Origin: Apostichopus japonicus
Taxonomy: Eukaryota > Echinodermata > Holothuroidea > Aspidochirotida > Stichopodidae
Assembly (NCBI RefSeq): GCF_037975245.1
Contig: NC_092574.1
Location: 17,674,713-17,738,712 of the forward strand
DNA: 64,000 bases
Reading direction: 5' to 3'
Shown: one piece after another, positions 26,263 to 39,432 of the stretch
Layout of the letters: each line of letters begins with the position of its first letter
Numbering within the stretch: position 1 is the stretch's first letter
The notes under the pieces: model-generated
Seen by the model: the letters and a program-made list of their open reading frames with translations, nothing else
Told to the model about the DNA's origin: nothing
Database searches by the model: none
Position numbers and translations under genes: made by a program

Positions 26263-29200
26263 TACAAGTACAGTATAGTTGTACCATTAGCAGTTGAATC
26301 AGTCGCGATCTGTAGGCTACCATACTCGACCGCAAACGATAAGTTACCTCAAAATTATACACAAACACTTTAATGATCAATCAAATTTGTGGATCAAGAT
26401 GAAATGAAATGAGTAAAAGAAATCATTTGGTGGGGCCAGGGGTAGGGGGGGGGGAGTGGGAAGGCATTCAACAATCTGTAAATATTTTATAGCCTCCATG
26501 GGTCAGATTAAGGGAAGTGAAGAGTGGGTGTATGCGGGAGGGGAGGGGGGGGGGCGTTGAGAGAGGGTAATAACTATAGGGGATCCTGGTAAAGAAGGTC
26601 GGTACTGACTTGGTTCTATATACATTTGATCAATTATAGCCCAAATGTATTCCACAGAAAGACCAGTGTGACAAGTAGCCGTGCAACCATATTCCCGTCC
26701 TCTTGGTTAACGGTCAAGTACTATCTTGTCAATTTGGTACCTTTTTATGTCAACTCCATTCGACCAATTTCTTGATGATAATTGCGATTTTAATTTGCTT
26801 AAGGTGATCAGTATAACCATCACACACATCGTACTATTTATTAAAAGTTTGCAAACATTTTCGGCTTTCACGAGCAATGGTTAATATTTGGAATTTAATC
26901 CTTGCTTGAAATCTATGACAAACAGCCGCAGATCTAACTGGGGAGGGATGCGAGAGAGGGGAGGGAGGGGGAGTGAGGGGGGAGGGGAGGAAGAGGGCGA
27001 AGAATGTATTCCCTCCCCTATTTCTACAATCACAAAAAAAAATAAAATAGTAGTTAGCACAACCTTGCTTGTGTAACCAAATTATACACCTAATTTATAG
27101 CCTAAGATATTTTAAGTGTATCAGGGGGAGGGGGGGGGGCAGGGGGGCAGGACTTCAGACACGTATACAACATATTTTTATATATCAAAGTCTAATGCTA
27201 AACCTTGCAGCCTATCGTTGCATATTCTTGATTGTGTATTTATATAATAGAAGACATATCATTACTTTGTATCCCTTAATCAAATTTTCCACATCGCAGT
27301 AATATTAATGGGCTATCACTAATTAAAATGACATATAATTGTCTACTCATATTAAATGCATTGATTCAGGACAGCATACTACATACAGCCGTGTTGGCGA
27401 CGTAGATATGCATGTGTACATGTGCGTCAATGTGTGGGTGTGCGAGGATGTGTAGAGAAGAAAAATTGTTAATCATATATTGTGATATATCCATTTAGGT
27501 ATCATAAAGATAGGAATTAACTTGAATGCATTTAACATCTGAGTTGTGAGAACCAGATGATTTCTCGTCCAAAATGGTCTTACGAGGTCGGCAAAAGGTT
27601 TGGCAAGGTTTCAATTTTTATATTCTGCATTCTTGAATTCAGAATTTCGAATCTTCAATAAACGAGTTACTAAATCGTATAACTTCTGTTTTTGTCCAGG
27701 ACCAGCTTCCATCATACTAGATCAGAAACGTGGCAATTTAATAAAGCTGGTAATTTTGTGATAAATTTCGCAAATTGACGGTGACACATCCATTGCGACG
27801 AATAGCATTGATTGATAACTAGTACAGAAAATAACGGGGGAAATAGTGCGTTTAACTGTACACAGTTGAAGTTTGAAGTAAATGTCTTGTTTTCTGAGAG
27901 TTTATTGGAAGTTCTTGATTGATCACATTACAAACGGAAGTCGAATCATTTGTCCTAGATGCATTAAAATGAGTCGTTAGTAATTGTGGATTCGTTGGCG
28001 ATGATAGTGGATGTTTTATCTAAGTGTATTGTTCTAAATATAGCATGACGCAACTAGTCAATGACTCTTACATGCGGTTAAACTACATAGTATTTACGGT
28101 CTCCCAGTGTACATGGCTTGATCAGTTTGTACTGTGTTTAGGGACAACCGTTAAGACTTTAATCAGTAGAAACTGAAGTGTGTTTATAACACCCTAACAA
28201 ATTTTAGACCTGTCAGCAGATGCTACTGTGGAAAAAATTACTAACAGACGAATTCATTTCTCAAAGGGCTATTTCAACTAATGACTGATTCGAGTCTAAA
28301 ACAACTGTCCGTATGTATGACTATCAAGTATATCTTGTAAAGATGGTTAAAATTGCAGATTTTAAGCGTTTCGCAGTAAAGTGTCATCCACTTTCTGTTA
28401 AAATGCGGACATTTAGTGTAGTCTGGTTAGTCCAGTCAATCATTACGCATAGGATTGTGTGTTTAGTATCTTCTGTTTGTAATTCCTTCTCAGTAGCAAC
28501 TGGTCATAAATGTAACACATGTTAAACAATGATAATACGCATCACTTTTAACTAATAAACGGGTACTCACCTTTACCAGTTTTAACTCGGGTGATACTGT
28601 AGGTCGCCTCCAGTAGATAGTACGTAAACTTTGGTCATATAAGGTGAAACTGGTTTGGTTATCGTTATTCGCGAAATATCACCTGTTGATCTGTTTATCA
28701 CACAAAGCTAATGCATGTCAGTGTAAGGACATTGACTGTATATGTTACTCCTTTTGAACCCTTAATGCAGGTACTACGCCTAATTTATCCTGTTCTGATA
28801 TGTCTTAAGGAGAATAAAAGAAAAGTAAACGAAGGTGATGTAAGGTGTACCTTCTCTTGCCTTAATCGACCTCCATTTCACATGGAACAACTTTAAGGTG
28901 TTACATTAACATCAGAGCAATTACACATTAAGTTGACGATTTTTTCCTGTGTATTGTGGAACGCCAGAAGGGACAAAATATTCGGTAAAGGTATCAATGG
29001 AAGCCATAAATTGTGGTGCGACACCTACACGTTGTCAACGCCAATGACAGAGGTCTATGTACAATGTTGCTGGTACGAATGCTTATTCTTCTCATTCACA
29101 TAAGTGCGATTAGAATGTGGTTATTCTTGTTGAGTTTACTTTCGATAGCTACTTTCGTCCCGATTCTAACATGCTAATAAACAGCATAGGCTATAAATAT

Positions 29201-30200
29201 AGCTGTTATAAATTTTCGTATGGTCTATATATTAAATGTATTGTTTACTTGAAGAAAAAAAATGAGGTAACAAAGTTTTCGGCATTTGTCGTCATACCAA
29301 AGCAACCTTTTTGAAGAAAAAAAAACTAAGAATCAATTTTGATATCAGGAAGCCAGCGAAGCCAGCAACACTGTAAATGTTAAGCATTGACCGTATGCCA
29401 TTAGAACTTCCAGAAAATCGCTTGTATGGCCTAAGTCTGTTTATACATCGGTCATTATGTGGCAGTTTGATGCCTGCATATACAACGAAAAGCGGTGCTG
29501 GTCTGGGTTTTACGACACCAACTGTGTCTTGCACGGACTTGTTCCTTGACTTTTCGTCCACGTAAACTATACTTCAGGCCCCCACCACAATTAATTGCTC
29601 CCATTGACTTACACACTAAACTCGTCACTTTCCAAGGCCGCTAGAGCATATATAGTATATATAGTTTTCAACTGACATGTCCTACCCACCATACGATAGC
29701 TGATGGCTTGGGCTATCACGGCACATTCGACTTTTGCCACTATGACTGTTTAGATTTTGAGCTATAGAAGAGCTCACATTTCATACATCTGGGTGAATAT
29801 AGAGGCTATATGCCGCACATTGACACAACGTATATGTATACTGCAATACTAAGATTGTTCCTAATCAGAGCGTGAATTTGTGTCCCAAACTCCTTTTTTC
29901 CTTTTGAAAATCCTGTTCATTTCGCTGTATATTACCAAACCAATACCAAATTCAACAGAGATTGAAGCTTTAAGATGTCTTCAAGTCAGCTCGAAATTAA
30001 TAATTGGGCTTTTCCGATAAAGTTCAGATCTTAATCAGAACCGCTTATTCTATCAAAGTCATATAGGTATTCGACATTAGCGAGTCTACGCCTACAGACT
30101 TAGCCTTCAGATTAACTGCTTCTACGGCCGTATATAACCCCTTCCGGTCTATCGCGAAAACGCACGAGGAGGAAAATATGGTAGATTGTACAGTATTTTA
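26263..30200. other. Unassigned DNA
   Basis: G-rich runs occur near 26443, 26535, 26938-26996 and 27124-27148. Frames of 60-90 residues here have no recognised motif. Nothing supports a gene. Confidence 0.45.
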
Positions 30201-30456
30201 GGCGGAGTGTATAGCCTAGTGGTTAACGCCGGCGTCTCCCAGTCATGAGATCCCCGGTTCGATTCCCCGCCGACAGCAATGTGTGTCGTCTGGCAAGGGT
30301 GTTGTTCAATAACAACTTCCCGACATGGACGTTAAATGGATGTGTGCCGAGAGATTGGCTTCGGTCAGCTTGCGAGTCTATAAGCCTCCATGGCTTCTTT
30401 CGCGAGTTCCTGCTTGCGGGAAGATCACATATACATACATACATACATACATTTTG
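30201..30456 (+). mobile_element. tRNA-derived SINE, copy C (different head)
   Basis: The head GGCGGAGTGTATAGCCTAG carries box A (TAGCCTAGTGG, 30212-30222) and box B (GGTTCGATTCC, 30256-30266), with GGCGG/CCGCC terminal pairing. The body shares the CATGGACGT, CTTCGGTCAGCTTGCG, ATAAGCC and CGCGAGTTCCTGCTTGC blocks with copies A and B, but the head differs more. It ends in four or more CATA units. The 86-residue minus-strand frame and an 81-residue + frame here are SINE sequence, not genes. Confidence 0.9.
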
Positions 30457-32097
30457 CGTCAACGCAATAGAGAGGCTTAGCACTCCGTGAGCACTATAGT
30501 TGTCAAAACATTTATCACTTACAAAGGCTTAAGTCTACAATTCCTTTACCGAGTATGTATATCAAGGCCAATTTGCATTTAAAACTCTGACATAATTTGT
30601 TTAATCCAGCTTCCATGTGATTTCGTTACATATCTTTCAGTGCTGATAACACCACTTTCGAACGAACCACCTCCCACCCCACACCTATGTACCTACACCC
30701 CGCCAAAACTAAAGGTTGTAATACGATAATAAAGATAAACGTGGATTCCATCCATCCATAGCCACCACATTCAATGTTATTTTAGTTTTAGATAGTAAGC
30801 AACATTTCGATTTGGCTTCTGCCCATACCCCATCTCAAAATCTGTGTCGGGATACCTGGTGTTTGAATCAAGAGGTGCGATATAATGATCTTCCTTAATT
30901 AATATATATTAATTAAGGATATAATGATTTTCCTTATTTAATATCTTTTAATACTAAACTTACACAAGTGGTTATGCGACGTATTTTTCAACATCAACTC
31001 AAATATTTAATAAATCTGTAATGATCTGTCGTGTAGTGCACTGGTATAATCAAACTGGAGTTGGGGGAGGGGGAGGGGAGGGAGGGGAGCTGTCGAGGCC
31101 CATTTTCCAGAGACGCCAAAAGATCACAAAAGAAAAGCAAATTGCCTTATTTTGTGATTAACTAGAGAAAATCCTCAAGATAAATTTCTTCAAAAGTTGC
31201 ATGTTCAAGTTAATGATGTAATACTTCTCAAAGTGTGGAAGAGAAGTCTCGCATTGGTTACGTTACTAAAATGTCTGTAAACTAATGATGAATTGATTTA
31301 CGAATTTGTAAATGTATATTAATACATTCCAATGCCAAGCTAAGTAAACATTTTTGAAAGACGAATTTTGTTTTCGTTCTTGTTTTTGCTACATAAAGAT
31401 TAATCAAGGTAATCGCTATTAAAACTCATTCTCTCGCCAACTGACAGAACAACTATAAAAAGCTTCAGTCAGATTTCTTTAAACGAAATAAAGACCACGT
31501 TGAGGATGGGTAGCCCCTACTTGAAATAACACGTTACGTGATTCTCAGCTGACATTCTGTAATTGATCTCGACAGATAACCAATGGGTAATCATTTCACG
31601 CGCGCTCCAAGTGAAGCAAACGTAAAGTAAAATGCCATCTTCTCTGTCCTTCTTTCTTTTCAGAACAAACAAATTGCAACCATCCATTTAAAAGATGACA
31701 GAGGGAAGCTACCTCAAGCCGTTCTCCAGTTCAATTTTAAACGTAGATATACACGAGACCAAAAAAAAAATTGTTAGCATGAGTAAATCAGCCCCGTTCA
31801 CGTCTACTGCAGATAGCAAATTAATTTAGCAAGACGTGACATTTAGTTTAAAAGAAAGGCAGTGAAATGAAAAGAAAAACAAAGCAAACAAGAAAGATTG
31901 CAATAAGAGCTTTTTTTGTTTTGTGCCTTCTTAATGATGAAATCTTTACCGGATTTTAATGGATACACGGGATGAAACGTCATCACTATGCCTCTCTGTG
32001 TAGACTCCATCTGAACCTTTTTTGATAAGATATGCCTTTCATCAATTGGGGATTGCTTTTTCATTTCGTTATCTGCAGTTTATTGTGCAAAGCGTTT
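30457..32097. other. Unassigned DNA
   Basis: It contains a 28-bp palindrome (30892-30919) and a GGGGA-rich patch at 31060-31091. No gene is recognised. Confidence 0.5.
30892..30919. repeat. 28-bp perfect palindrome
   Basis: TCCTTAATT and AATTAAGGA flank the self-complementary AATATATATT. The neighbouring sequence (TATAATGATCTTCCTTA, then TATAATGATTTTCCTTA) is also directly repeated, which suggests a local inverted plus direct duplication. Confidence 0.85.
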
Positions 32098-32170
32098 GGG
32101 GAGGGGAGGGGGAGGGGAGGGGCATGGGGAGGTTAGGGGTAGGGAGAGGAAGGGAGGGGAGGGGAGGGGA
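32098..32170. repeat. GGGGA/GGGA-rich tract
   Basis: About 70 bases of repeated GGGGAGG units on the + strand, with quadruplex-forming potential inferred from at least four closely spaced G runs. Confidence 0.85.
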
Positions 32171-33881
32171 TGAAACCAGTACATTTAATCGAGCTTATAC
32201 TCTACATGTGTGTAGGAAAACATTCACTAATGTCGTGTGTGTGTATGCACGTCCGTGTGTGTGTTAAATGGCAATCCAATCACAACATGCCCTTCACAAG
32301 ACGGGTGTCTCGCTTCTTGAAATAACATGGTAAGCGTTAAAGGAAACACCTGGTACATTGAATACAGCTGGATATTACAAAGACGTTATGGCGAACGCCT
32401 TTAACGACTTGACAGCGATCGGGAAAATTGCGCGTTGTGAAAACACCATAGGACTTTGACCGAAAGACTATCTGAACTACGGGAGCTCTATGTGACAGCA
32501 AAACGTGTGACAGTTGTTGTGTAAAGACTTGTATCTGTACTTAAACCATATACGCCCACGTGTCTAATTGAACTGCATCCAACTTATAAAACAAATGGTT
32601 AGTGTTGTCTCTGTTTATTCTCTGCTATACTTTCATTGGCATGGAATCGATCTCGTATTTATTTTGATATCATTGTTTAGTGAGGCACCTGTGCAGATTA
32701 ATTACATTCCCAAATCGTTATGCACAAAAATTAAAAATTTGTAGTCTGTGATACGTTATAGAACATAAATCATAACAAGTTGAAATATCTCCTTTCAGTT
32801 TTCATAGTTTAACATGCATAATTTTGCTGCATCAAATGCATGTGATATATATAAATAAATATGAAATATCATCTCTATGACATATCAGAATAAGCTGATG
32901 GCTTAGTTTGCCTTAAAACCGTTTTGGATCTGTCATATCGGATTAAGAAGATAGGTAGACGGATTCAGAATTTTGAGATTCAAATAATGAAACAGTAATT
33001 TGATTTTGACGACAAACGTGGCATACCAATCACGTGATATTGGGGAGGCATACGAAGATAGGTATATGCATCGGCCTACGGGGAAGTGCTGTAAATGTCA
33101 GTATTGCTTTATTGTTGAAAATAGACTGACAGTGAATACATTTGATAAACATATGCAGGTGGCATTGGGTTTATGTCAAAGAATTCTTGAACCAGTTTCT
33201 TTTCTCTACGTTGTATATTGGCTTAAACGTAGCTCTTAATAACATGACGAAGCCTGACTATCTAACTGAACTATAGTCATACCTTATATCCCTTCGTTCA
33301 TATTTTCAATATCTCTTATACAAATTCCTTCTGTTCGTACCAATACTTTAAGTCTACGAGATTTTTCAAATGTCGCTTCCCATCTTTTCATCCTTAATAT
33401 TCTCAGTCGTATTCGTCGTTCTTTTCCACTTAATAACTTCAAAACCAAAACTTAAATGTTACCTGTTTAAATTGCTTTTCAACTGTTATTCGTTTATCTT
33501 TCTCTCTTTCTTGTTCAGCGCATTGAGATATTTTTAATATTTATGCGCTCTATAAGAATTGTATTGTATAATTATAAGTATTATATTATTATTATAAACC
33601 AGGGGTGCAACTCCTTTTGGGGGGTACCGAGTGCGAGGTATAAGACGTTAACTCGTGAAGGGGAGGGTTCCCCTTCCCCTTTGAGAATGAGAATTTGTTT
33701 TGTATCATGGAAGTTGTCGAGCTAACAAAATGGTGCAACTCCTCGTTGTCTGGAAAATAATTTAGAAGACCTAAATCTCCAAGGAGATATTCCTAATTTC
33801 AGAAGAAAAAAAAATCAATGAGGCCAAAGAGATTTGCGTAAACATGTAAAAATTATGCGTGAGTTGCCAACATACGCTTCC

Positions 33882-33934
33882 CACACGCGCACGCGCTCAC
33901 ACGCACGCGCACGAGCGCGCACGCGCACACGCAC
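33882..33934. repeat. (CACGCG)n purine-pyrimidine alternating repeat
   Basis: Alternating purine-pyrimidine sequence rich in CG and CA. It reads as Val-Arg/Ala-Arg runs on the minus strand. The alternation is compatible with Z-DNA. Confidence 0.85.
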
Positions 33935-34413
33935 ATAAAGAGAACAAGACGCTATGATGTCATAATTAGGATTAATGAAATGCGAAATCATGTCCAAAGC
34001 CCTTAACATTGGAAGTATGTATTGTATTTCACGGTCAGACGGTAGGGACTTCCTTGTTTTTTTTACAGCCCTGCAATTAAATCCGAAAGCCCCTTCGTTT
34101 GGTCCCCCTAGACGATCATTTGGCAACGTCAAAAGTGAAAACTAATTGCTTTGAAGAGGTCTTTGTTGTCATTGTATGCAATTTTTGAAATAATATGCAT
34201 TCCATGATGACAGTCAACATATTCATTTTTGCCATACGATGACAGTAAAGGGAAGTAATGAAATGATATGTTAAAACTATATTCTGATAACAGGGTTGTT
34301 TACCACATATAGGAAATTGTATCTCTGGATATACATCTGACAATAATGAATTAAAATGATCTTGTTTTTATATGAAATGTACTCATTCGTTTTACAAAAG
34401 ATATAGTTTACCT

Positions 34414-34430
34414 CAACAACAACAACAACA
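34414..34430. repeat. (CAA)n microsatellite
   Basis: Five to six CAA units. Confidence 0.85.
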
Positions 34431-34638
34431 GCATACAAAAAAGAGAAATGAAAAAAATGATTTTTTTGTAGAAGTAAGGTTGCATTCTGATGTTAACAAG
34501 AAGGAAACTTTAATTCAGAACGAGCGCAAAGATTTAAGACAGGCTATAGAAAACGATTTGCCATGATGACATCGCAAATCTCCCACTGTGATTTTTTTCC
34601 CCATAGTTAAAAATCCAACTTTTTACCTGACAAAAGTA

Positions 34639-34646
34639 ACTAACCT
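34639..34646. repeat. Left 8-bp target-site duplication
   Basis: ACTAACCT directly precedes the terminal CAGTGG of the MITE and is repeated exactly at 34962-34969. Confidence 0.8.
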
Positions 34647-34961
34647 CAGTGGCGTATCCCCAGCCACCCGATATATGGGAATTGACCTCAATGAACACAC
34701 GGCAGCACCCTCCATTTATACTTGTATAGATATAAATTTATGCCTCAAAATGCAACATTTGACATTAAAAATGTTTTTTTTTTTTCTGGGGCAGGGCCCT
34801 CATATCCTCCTACAGAAGGGTCGGCCACTATGACCCAAGTGCAATCCTCATTTTTTTAAGTTAAAAATCCTTCATTCGCGCCTGTCCCATACTTTAATCA
34901 GTCGGGGAATATTTTGAACCCCCACCCCCTCCCCACCTTTGAATTGTTGTGCACTCCACTG
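34647..34961. mobile_element. Non-autonomous hAT transposon (MITE), 315 bp
   Basis: The left end is CAGTGGCGTATCC; the right end read inward on the minus strand is CAGTGGAGTGCAC. Terminal pairs match at nine of thirteen positions. Perfect 8-bp duplications ACTAACCT flank it, as expected for hAT insertion. It is too short for a transposase, so it would have been mobilised in trans. The interior is AT/C-rich with a T run and a C-rich patch before the right end. Perfect target duplications suggest a fairly recent insertion, although the termini are only partly alike. Confidence 0.75.
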
Positions 34962-34969
34962 ACTAACCT
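34962..34969. repeat. Right 8-bp target-site duplication
   Basis: ACTAACCT, identical to 34639-34646. Confidence 0.8.
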
Positions 34970-37900
34970 ACGAAAACCACATAGGCCTATCTGAAATCTG
35001 CAGGAATAAATTATAAAGGAGTTTTCATTTAACAGTGCGGTATATGTTCATCTTAGCTGTAAGATGTTTCATTTGCCTGTCTTGTGAATATCTCATTAAA
35101 ATACATTGCTGAAAATAATACCTCGTTTGCTCGTCCCTGTTGGTCTTAAAATCAATGAGTAAAGTAACTCAACGTTTTGCCTTGAATTTTTTCTTTTGTT
35201 CAAATAAAGTTTGTGTGGTAGTGTACCCAGGGGTAGGGCTGTTGTTGAGGCTGGAAGGGATGGCGGTGGCGGTGGATAATGTGAAACACAAGAAATTGTA
35301 ACAGTGTTTGTTTGATGAAGACAAAGCATAAATATACATTCCTACTTCAAACTTGGTAGTTGCATTCTATATCAGGATTATACCATATCCTACCTTCTGA
35401 ATGTGTCAAGTTATTCCTTACGCTGACAATGAACAGGTTAAAATTGTCAGCCAAGAAGACAAGCTTTTGACATCAACACCAAGACCCCAAGTTGTGTTCA
35501 TCTCTCAAGACAAGTTATCATGTGGCTAGTTGCATTGCCTCAAGAAGTACGGTATTGCATGATACTACATGTGATGCAGTATTTCTCGGGTGAGGGTTAG
35601 GGTCAACCCTAACCATAGGGTTTTCCCGGTCCACAAGCTACGTCATTCATTGGGCTGTATCATGCATGATGACATTGCTAGACATATTAAACTGTGTACA
35701 AAACGGTTCTCTTGAGAAATAGTCACGTGAGGATTGGCTGACATCAAGCAGCCTACTATGAATGAGGTCAAATCTATGATCATTCCTAGACTTGGTCACT
35801 TCAGTATATACCTCCACATTTATACATTTCCTCCAACCATCCCAATCGCCCACCCCTACCCCCCCCCCCCGCAGTACTCACATGTGGGTCTTACACACGT
35901 GGTACCAACAACGCTCAGTAATATTAAAAGTATACGGTAGTATTAATATACAGAACAAATATAATATCTTAATCAGTAGGAAACTAAATTGAATCATAAG
36001 ATGTAACCATAGGGATATTAAATAAACGGTAATTTTTTTGAAAACTATTAAAAATTGTCGTCTTCTCTCTATGAGTCATAACTACTAAAATGCATTGACT
36101 AACGGTAGTCGGGCTCGCTCAGTCTTAATCAATTGAATTCTTCATGTATTAACTCTGCTTCCTGAATTGCTGTGTTTTAATTAAAAGATTGATTGTAGGT
36201 TAATGTATACCTTAATAAAATATGACCGTTTATTGTAAGCTTCCGTCCGCGTTATTACTGATATCGATTGTTTTCATTTGGCAGATATGATTATATGAAC
36301 TGAAATAAAAACACGACAGAATATAGAAAGACTTATATAGCTTAATATGGTGATATTACGCATTGTAGAATATACCAACCGTTTAGATGCAAAAGCAAAT
36401 ACATTCTGAAAAGTTGTCTTGGACACTGGATGTGTGCATCATTATTCATTTATTTAATTATTTGTATATTTATTTGTTGTCGTCGTATAGAAAGGTTTTA
36501 GAGGACAGGGCGATATTTTTCAAGAAAAGTTACCCACGATCGAATCTGGGGGCGAAAAACAAGCACTCAACACTACCCCCCTCACCCCCCTTACATCGAG
36601 ACTGTAACGTGTGGTCGTGATAGTTTTATGCTAAGTGAAGGATCACGAGTTCTTTCGAAAGTTAATATATACTGCGCATGATCAGGTTAAGTGTTGGTGA
36701 GTGATTTATATACTGTTTTTGTGTATATGTGGATACTACAAATGCATGAAATTTTAATAATTTTCTATGCATTTTTTTTTTTGCATATTAGCCTATATTT
36801 TCAGGTGCCGATATTTTCCCCTCAGCGGACAAATATCTTACTATTTAATTGTATTCTACACAGACACATATGCACACACAGTTCATCTAATGCTAATAAC
36901 TAGGAAAGTATAACTTATGAAATGGACCAGTATAACATCTATATGAACAAAAGCTTTATACATTCGGTCCGTCAACCATTTCACAAAGCCTATACCGAGT
37001 GTTATCTGCTGAATTCTACTATAACGAGGATATGAATCGGCAGAAAATGAAATCCTAATTCACGACCTATTTCGTCTTATAACCTAAAATCACAACATCT
37101 ATCATAAAATTCACTTCTATATAACACATTAAAAAGCAAAATATGATAAATCTTGTTCTTAGTGACAAAACAAATTGGGTCATTGAGTCTTGATAATTTG
37201 TTGTTGTTGTGTTATTCTTCAATGTATTGTTCCTCTTTCTTTGCCACAGATTTGTCTGATATTCTTATTAATTGCATCATTAAATTTTAGCGTATATAAC
37301 TCTCTATTGATGGAACACCTTGCCCTTCACAAATGGCGTAGATTTATTGTGAATCTGCGATTTCGAGGTCATCCTCTTGCGTGTGTACAATGTATAGAAC
37401 TGTAGTTGATGGATTAGGAAGTGCGTGTTACTGTGCAATCGAGGTACACCGTTCAAGATACTGACTTTATACGCGTTGTAATAAAAATGTCTAGTGAAAT
37501 ATATAGGCTATAATGTAGAATCGCTCGCTATGACAATCCTTGTACAGAGGTAGATACATCTTGGAGATATAAAGAAAGTAAGACAAAAGTTAATCAGTGT
37601 ATTGAATGGCTTATTGCTATGAAAAAAAAGGGGGGGGGGTGAGGGACGACTGTTCGCATTTATATTTGAGAACGCGAGAGAAAAAAAGGTTAAGGAAAAA
37701 CGAATCAGTAATTTATTGCCATGTGTATTGGTGTTAGGTAATAAGCGCGATTTGAAACGGATTCAACATTTCTGAACGATTGCATTGAATGTGATATTAT
37801 CTATAATGGCAACCCACAAGTAAAGGTTAACGTATAGTCTATATAGGACTTGAACTGCTATATAACTCAAAACGACACTAAATTCGAACGAATGGTTACT

Positions 37901-39432
37901 TATTTCTAATCTAAGAGAGCTTAAACAGCAAAATAGTGCCATGATATCATTTATTGAGCCTTGTGAGGTAAATTTGTATTCAAGGAATTTGCCGTTTTTT
38001 CAGTTTAGGATATGTTCGACTATATTGCTAATGGGGCATTATGTGCCATTTAACTGTCCCACATTCTTGCCGGCGCACTTCATAATCCTTTGACATATAT
38101 GATACGATGTTAATGCCTCGATTGAGGTTTACAGCTGTAACACTGTTCACTAATACTGTATAGTACTTATTGCGCATACTCATATTTAAATTAGACCTTC
38201 TCTTTGAAATCCTTACATGACATCCTTTAGCATTTCAAGTTAAACGTTTCTTTTTTTTTATGTTTATAATTTACGAGTCAGTTGTTTACATAACATAGAG
38301 GTGCAAGGGTATACTCGGTGGTGTATATATGCTATAGAAATCGTCAAGGTTGCGAGTTCGGAACCTGACACTGGTTTATTATATTACGATATAAACATTC
38401 AAAGGTATTCACATCGCTGTTGGGAGTGAACACTGCTTGAGTAATAACTATTTACATGCACTTTCTCTGTGGGTTGGTCCGTTTACAATTAAAGATGACG
38501 GAAACGATTCATTGCAACCATGATTTTTTATACTTTACAATGTTCAAGGTATCTCGGAAAATTATAATTTTCTCTCAAAGTAAGAATATTTGCATTATGG
38601 TATTGACAAAACCTATAGATATTAAGTGGATATAATACATGCGTGAATTTATTTCTGACTGAAAATATACATGTATATATTAACGTGTTTGATGTTAAAC
38701 GCACCACAACCACTCACATGTTCCCGTTAAGGCTATTTGCTATGTTTTAATGATCTGTATTTTCATATATCTAGTTAAGATGACCATCTTTCACTAAGAA
38801 AGCCAGATCGTGGGAAAATGGACATTGTCAAATGACGTAAGTTTCGGGAGATCTTTAATCTATACAATCTTAGAAGCATACGGAGGCTCTAACGGTGTAA
38901 CAAAACTGTATAGAAGGGTGGGAATGTGGAGTTGGAGTAGGATGAGTGTATTGTAGGTCAGGCTGTATACGTTTAATATGCCCAATCTTAACAGAGTCGC
39001 TAACCAACTCTTCTTTCGGTAGGAAACTTTAAATCAATCGTTTTAGTTTTGTCGGAATTCACCCACTTTCTCTTCCTTGCATTTGTCGCAGATACACATT
39101 CCACTTTAGCTGTGGATGCCATCTGGATCTTTTTAAAAAGTTATAAAATAAGTCAGCCGGACTCATCTTCATGAATAATCATCTTCTTGCAAAAAGCTTC
39201 TCCTTCACTCAGTAATCTTTATTGGAAACAGGTATCTGGATGTTTAATTTTTAAAAATTGGATTCCTGTTTTTAAATCATTGATGCACGAACTCCCCGTT
39301 GTACTATATAAAACTTTCTCCAACATTACAATCCTGTTTATAAATTGTATTCCTTTTCGAAAAGAGAAGAAATATGTTGTTGTAACCCACACTAGAACGT
39401 TTTTCCGTCAGTGGCTGCAAACTGTGTACAAT
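34970..39432. other. Unassigned AT-rich DNA
   Basis: It contains a short inverted TTAGGG-type hairpin (35595-35614), a C run near 35861 and a G run near 37629. Possible degraded tRNA-like words near 38340 are too weak to call. No gene is recognised. Confidence 0.45.

Larger units (their letters stand above)
32171..34638. other. Unassigned DNA
   Basis: It includes short (CACGCG) and (CAA) microsatellites listed separately. The words GGTGCAACTCCT are repeated near 33604 and 33731. Frames at 33000-33239 and 34372-34566 lack recognised domains. Confidence 0.45.

Noticed and set aside
38300-38375. Box-B-like GAGTTCGGAACC suggesting another SINE
   Set aside because: No acceptable box A at the right distance and no shared body sequence.
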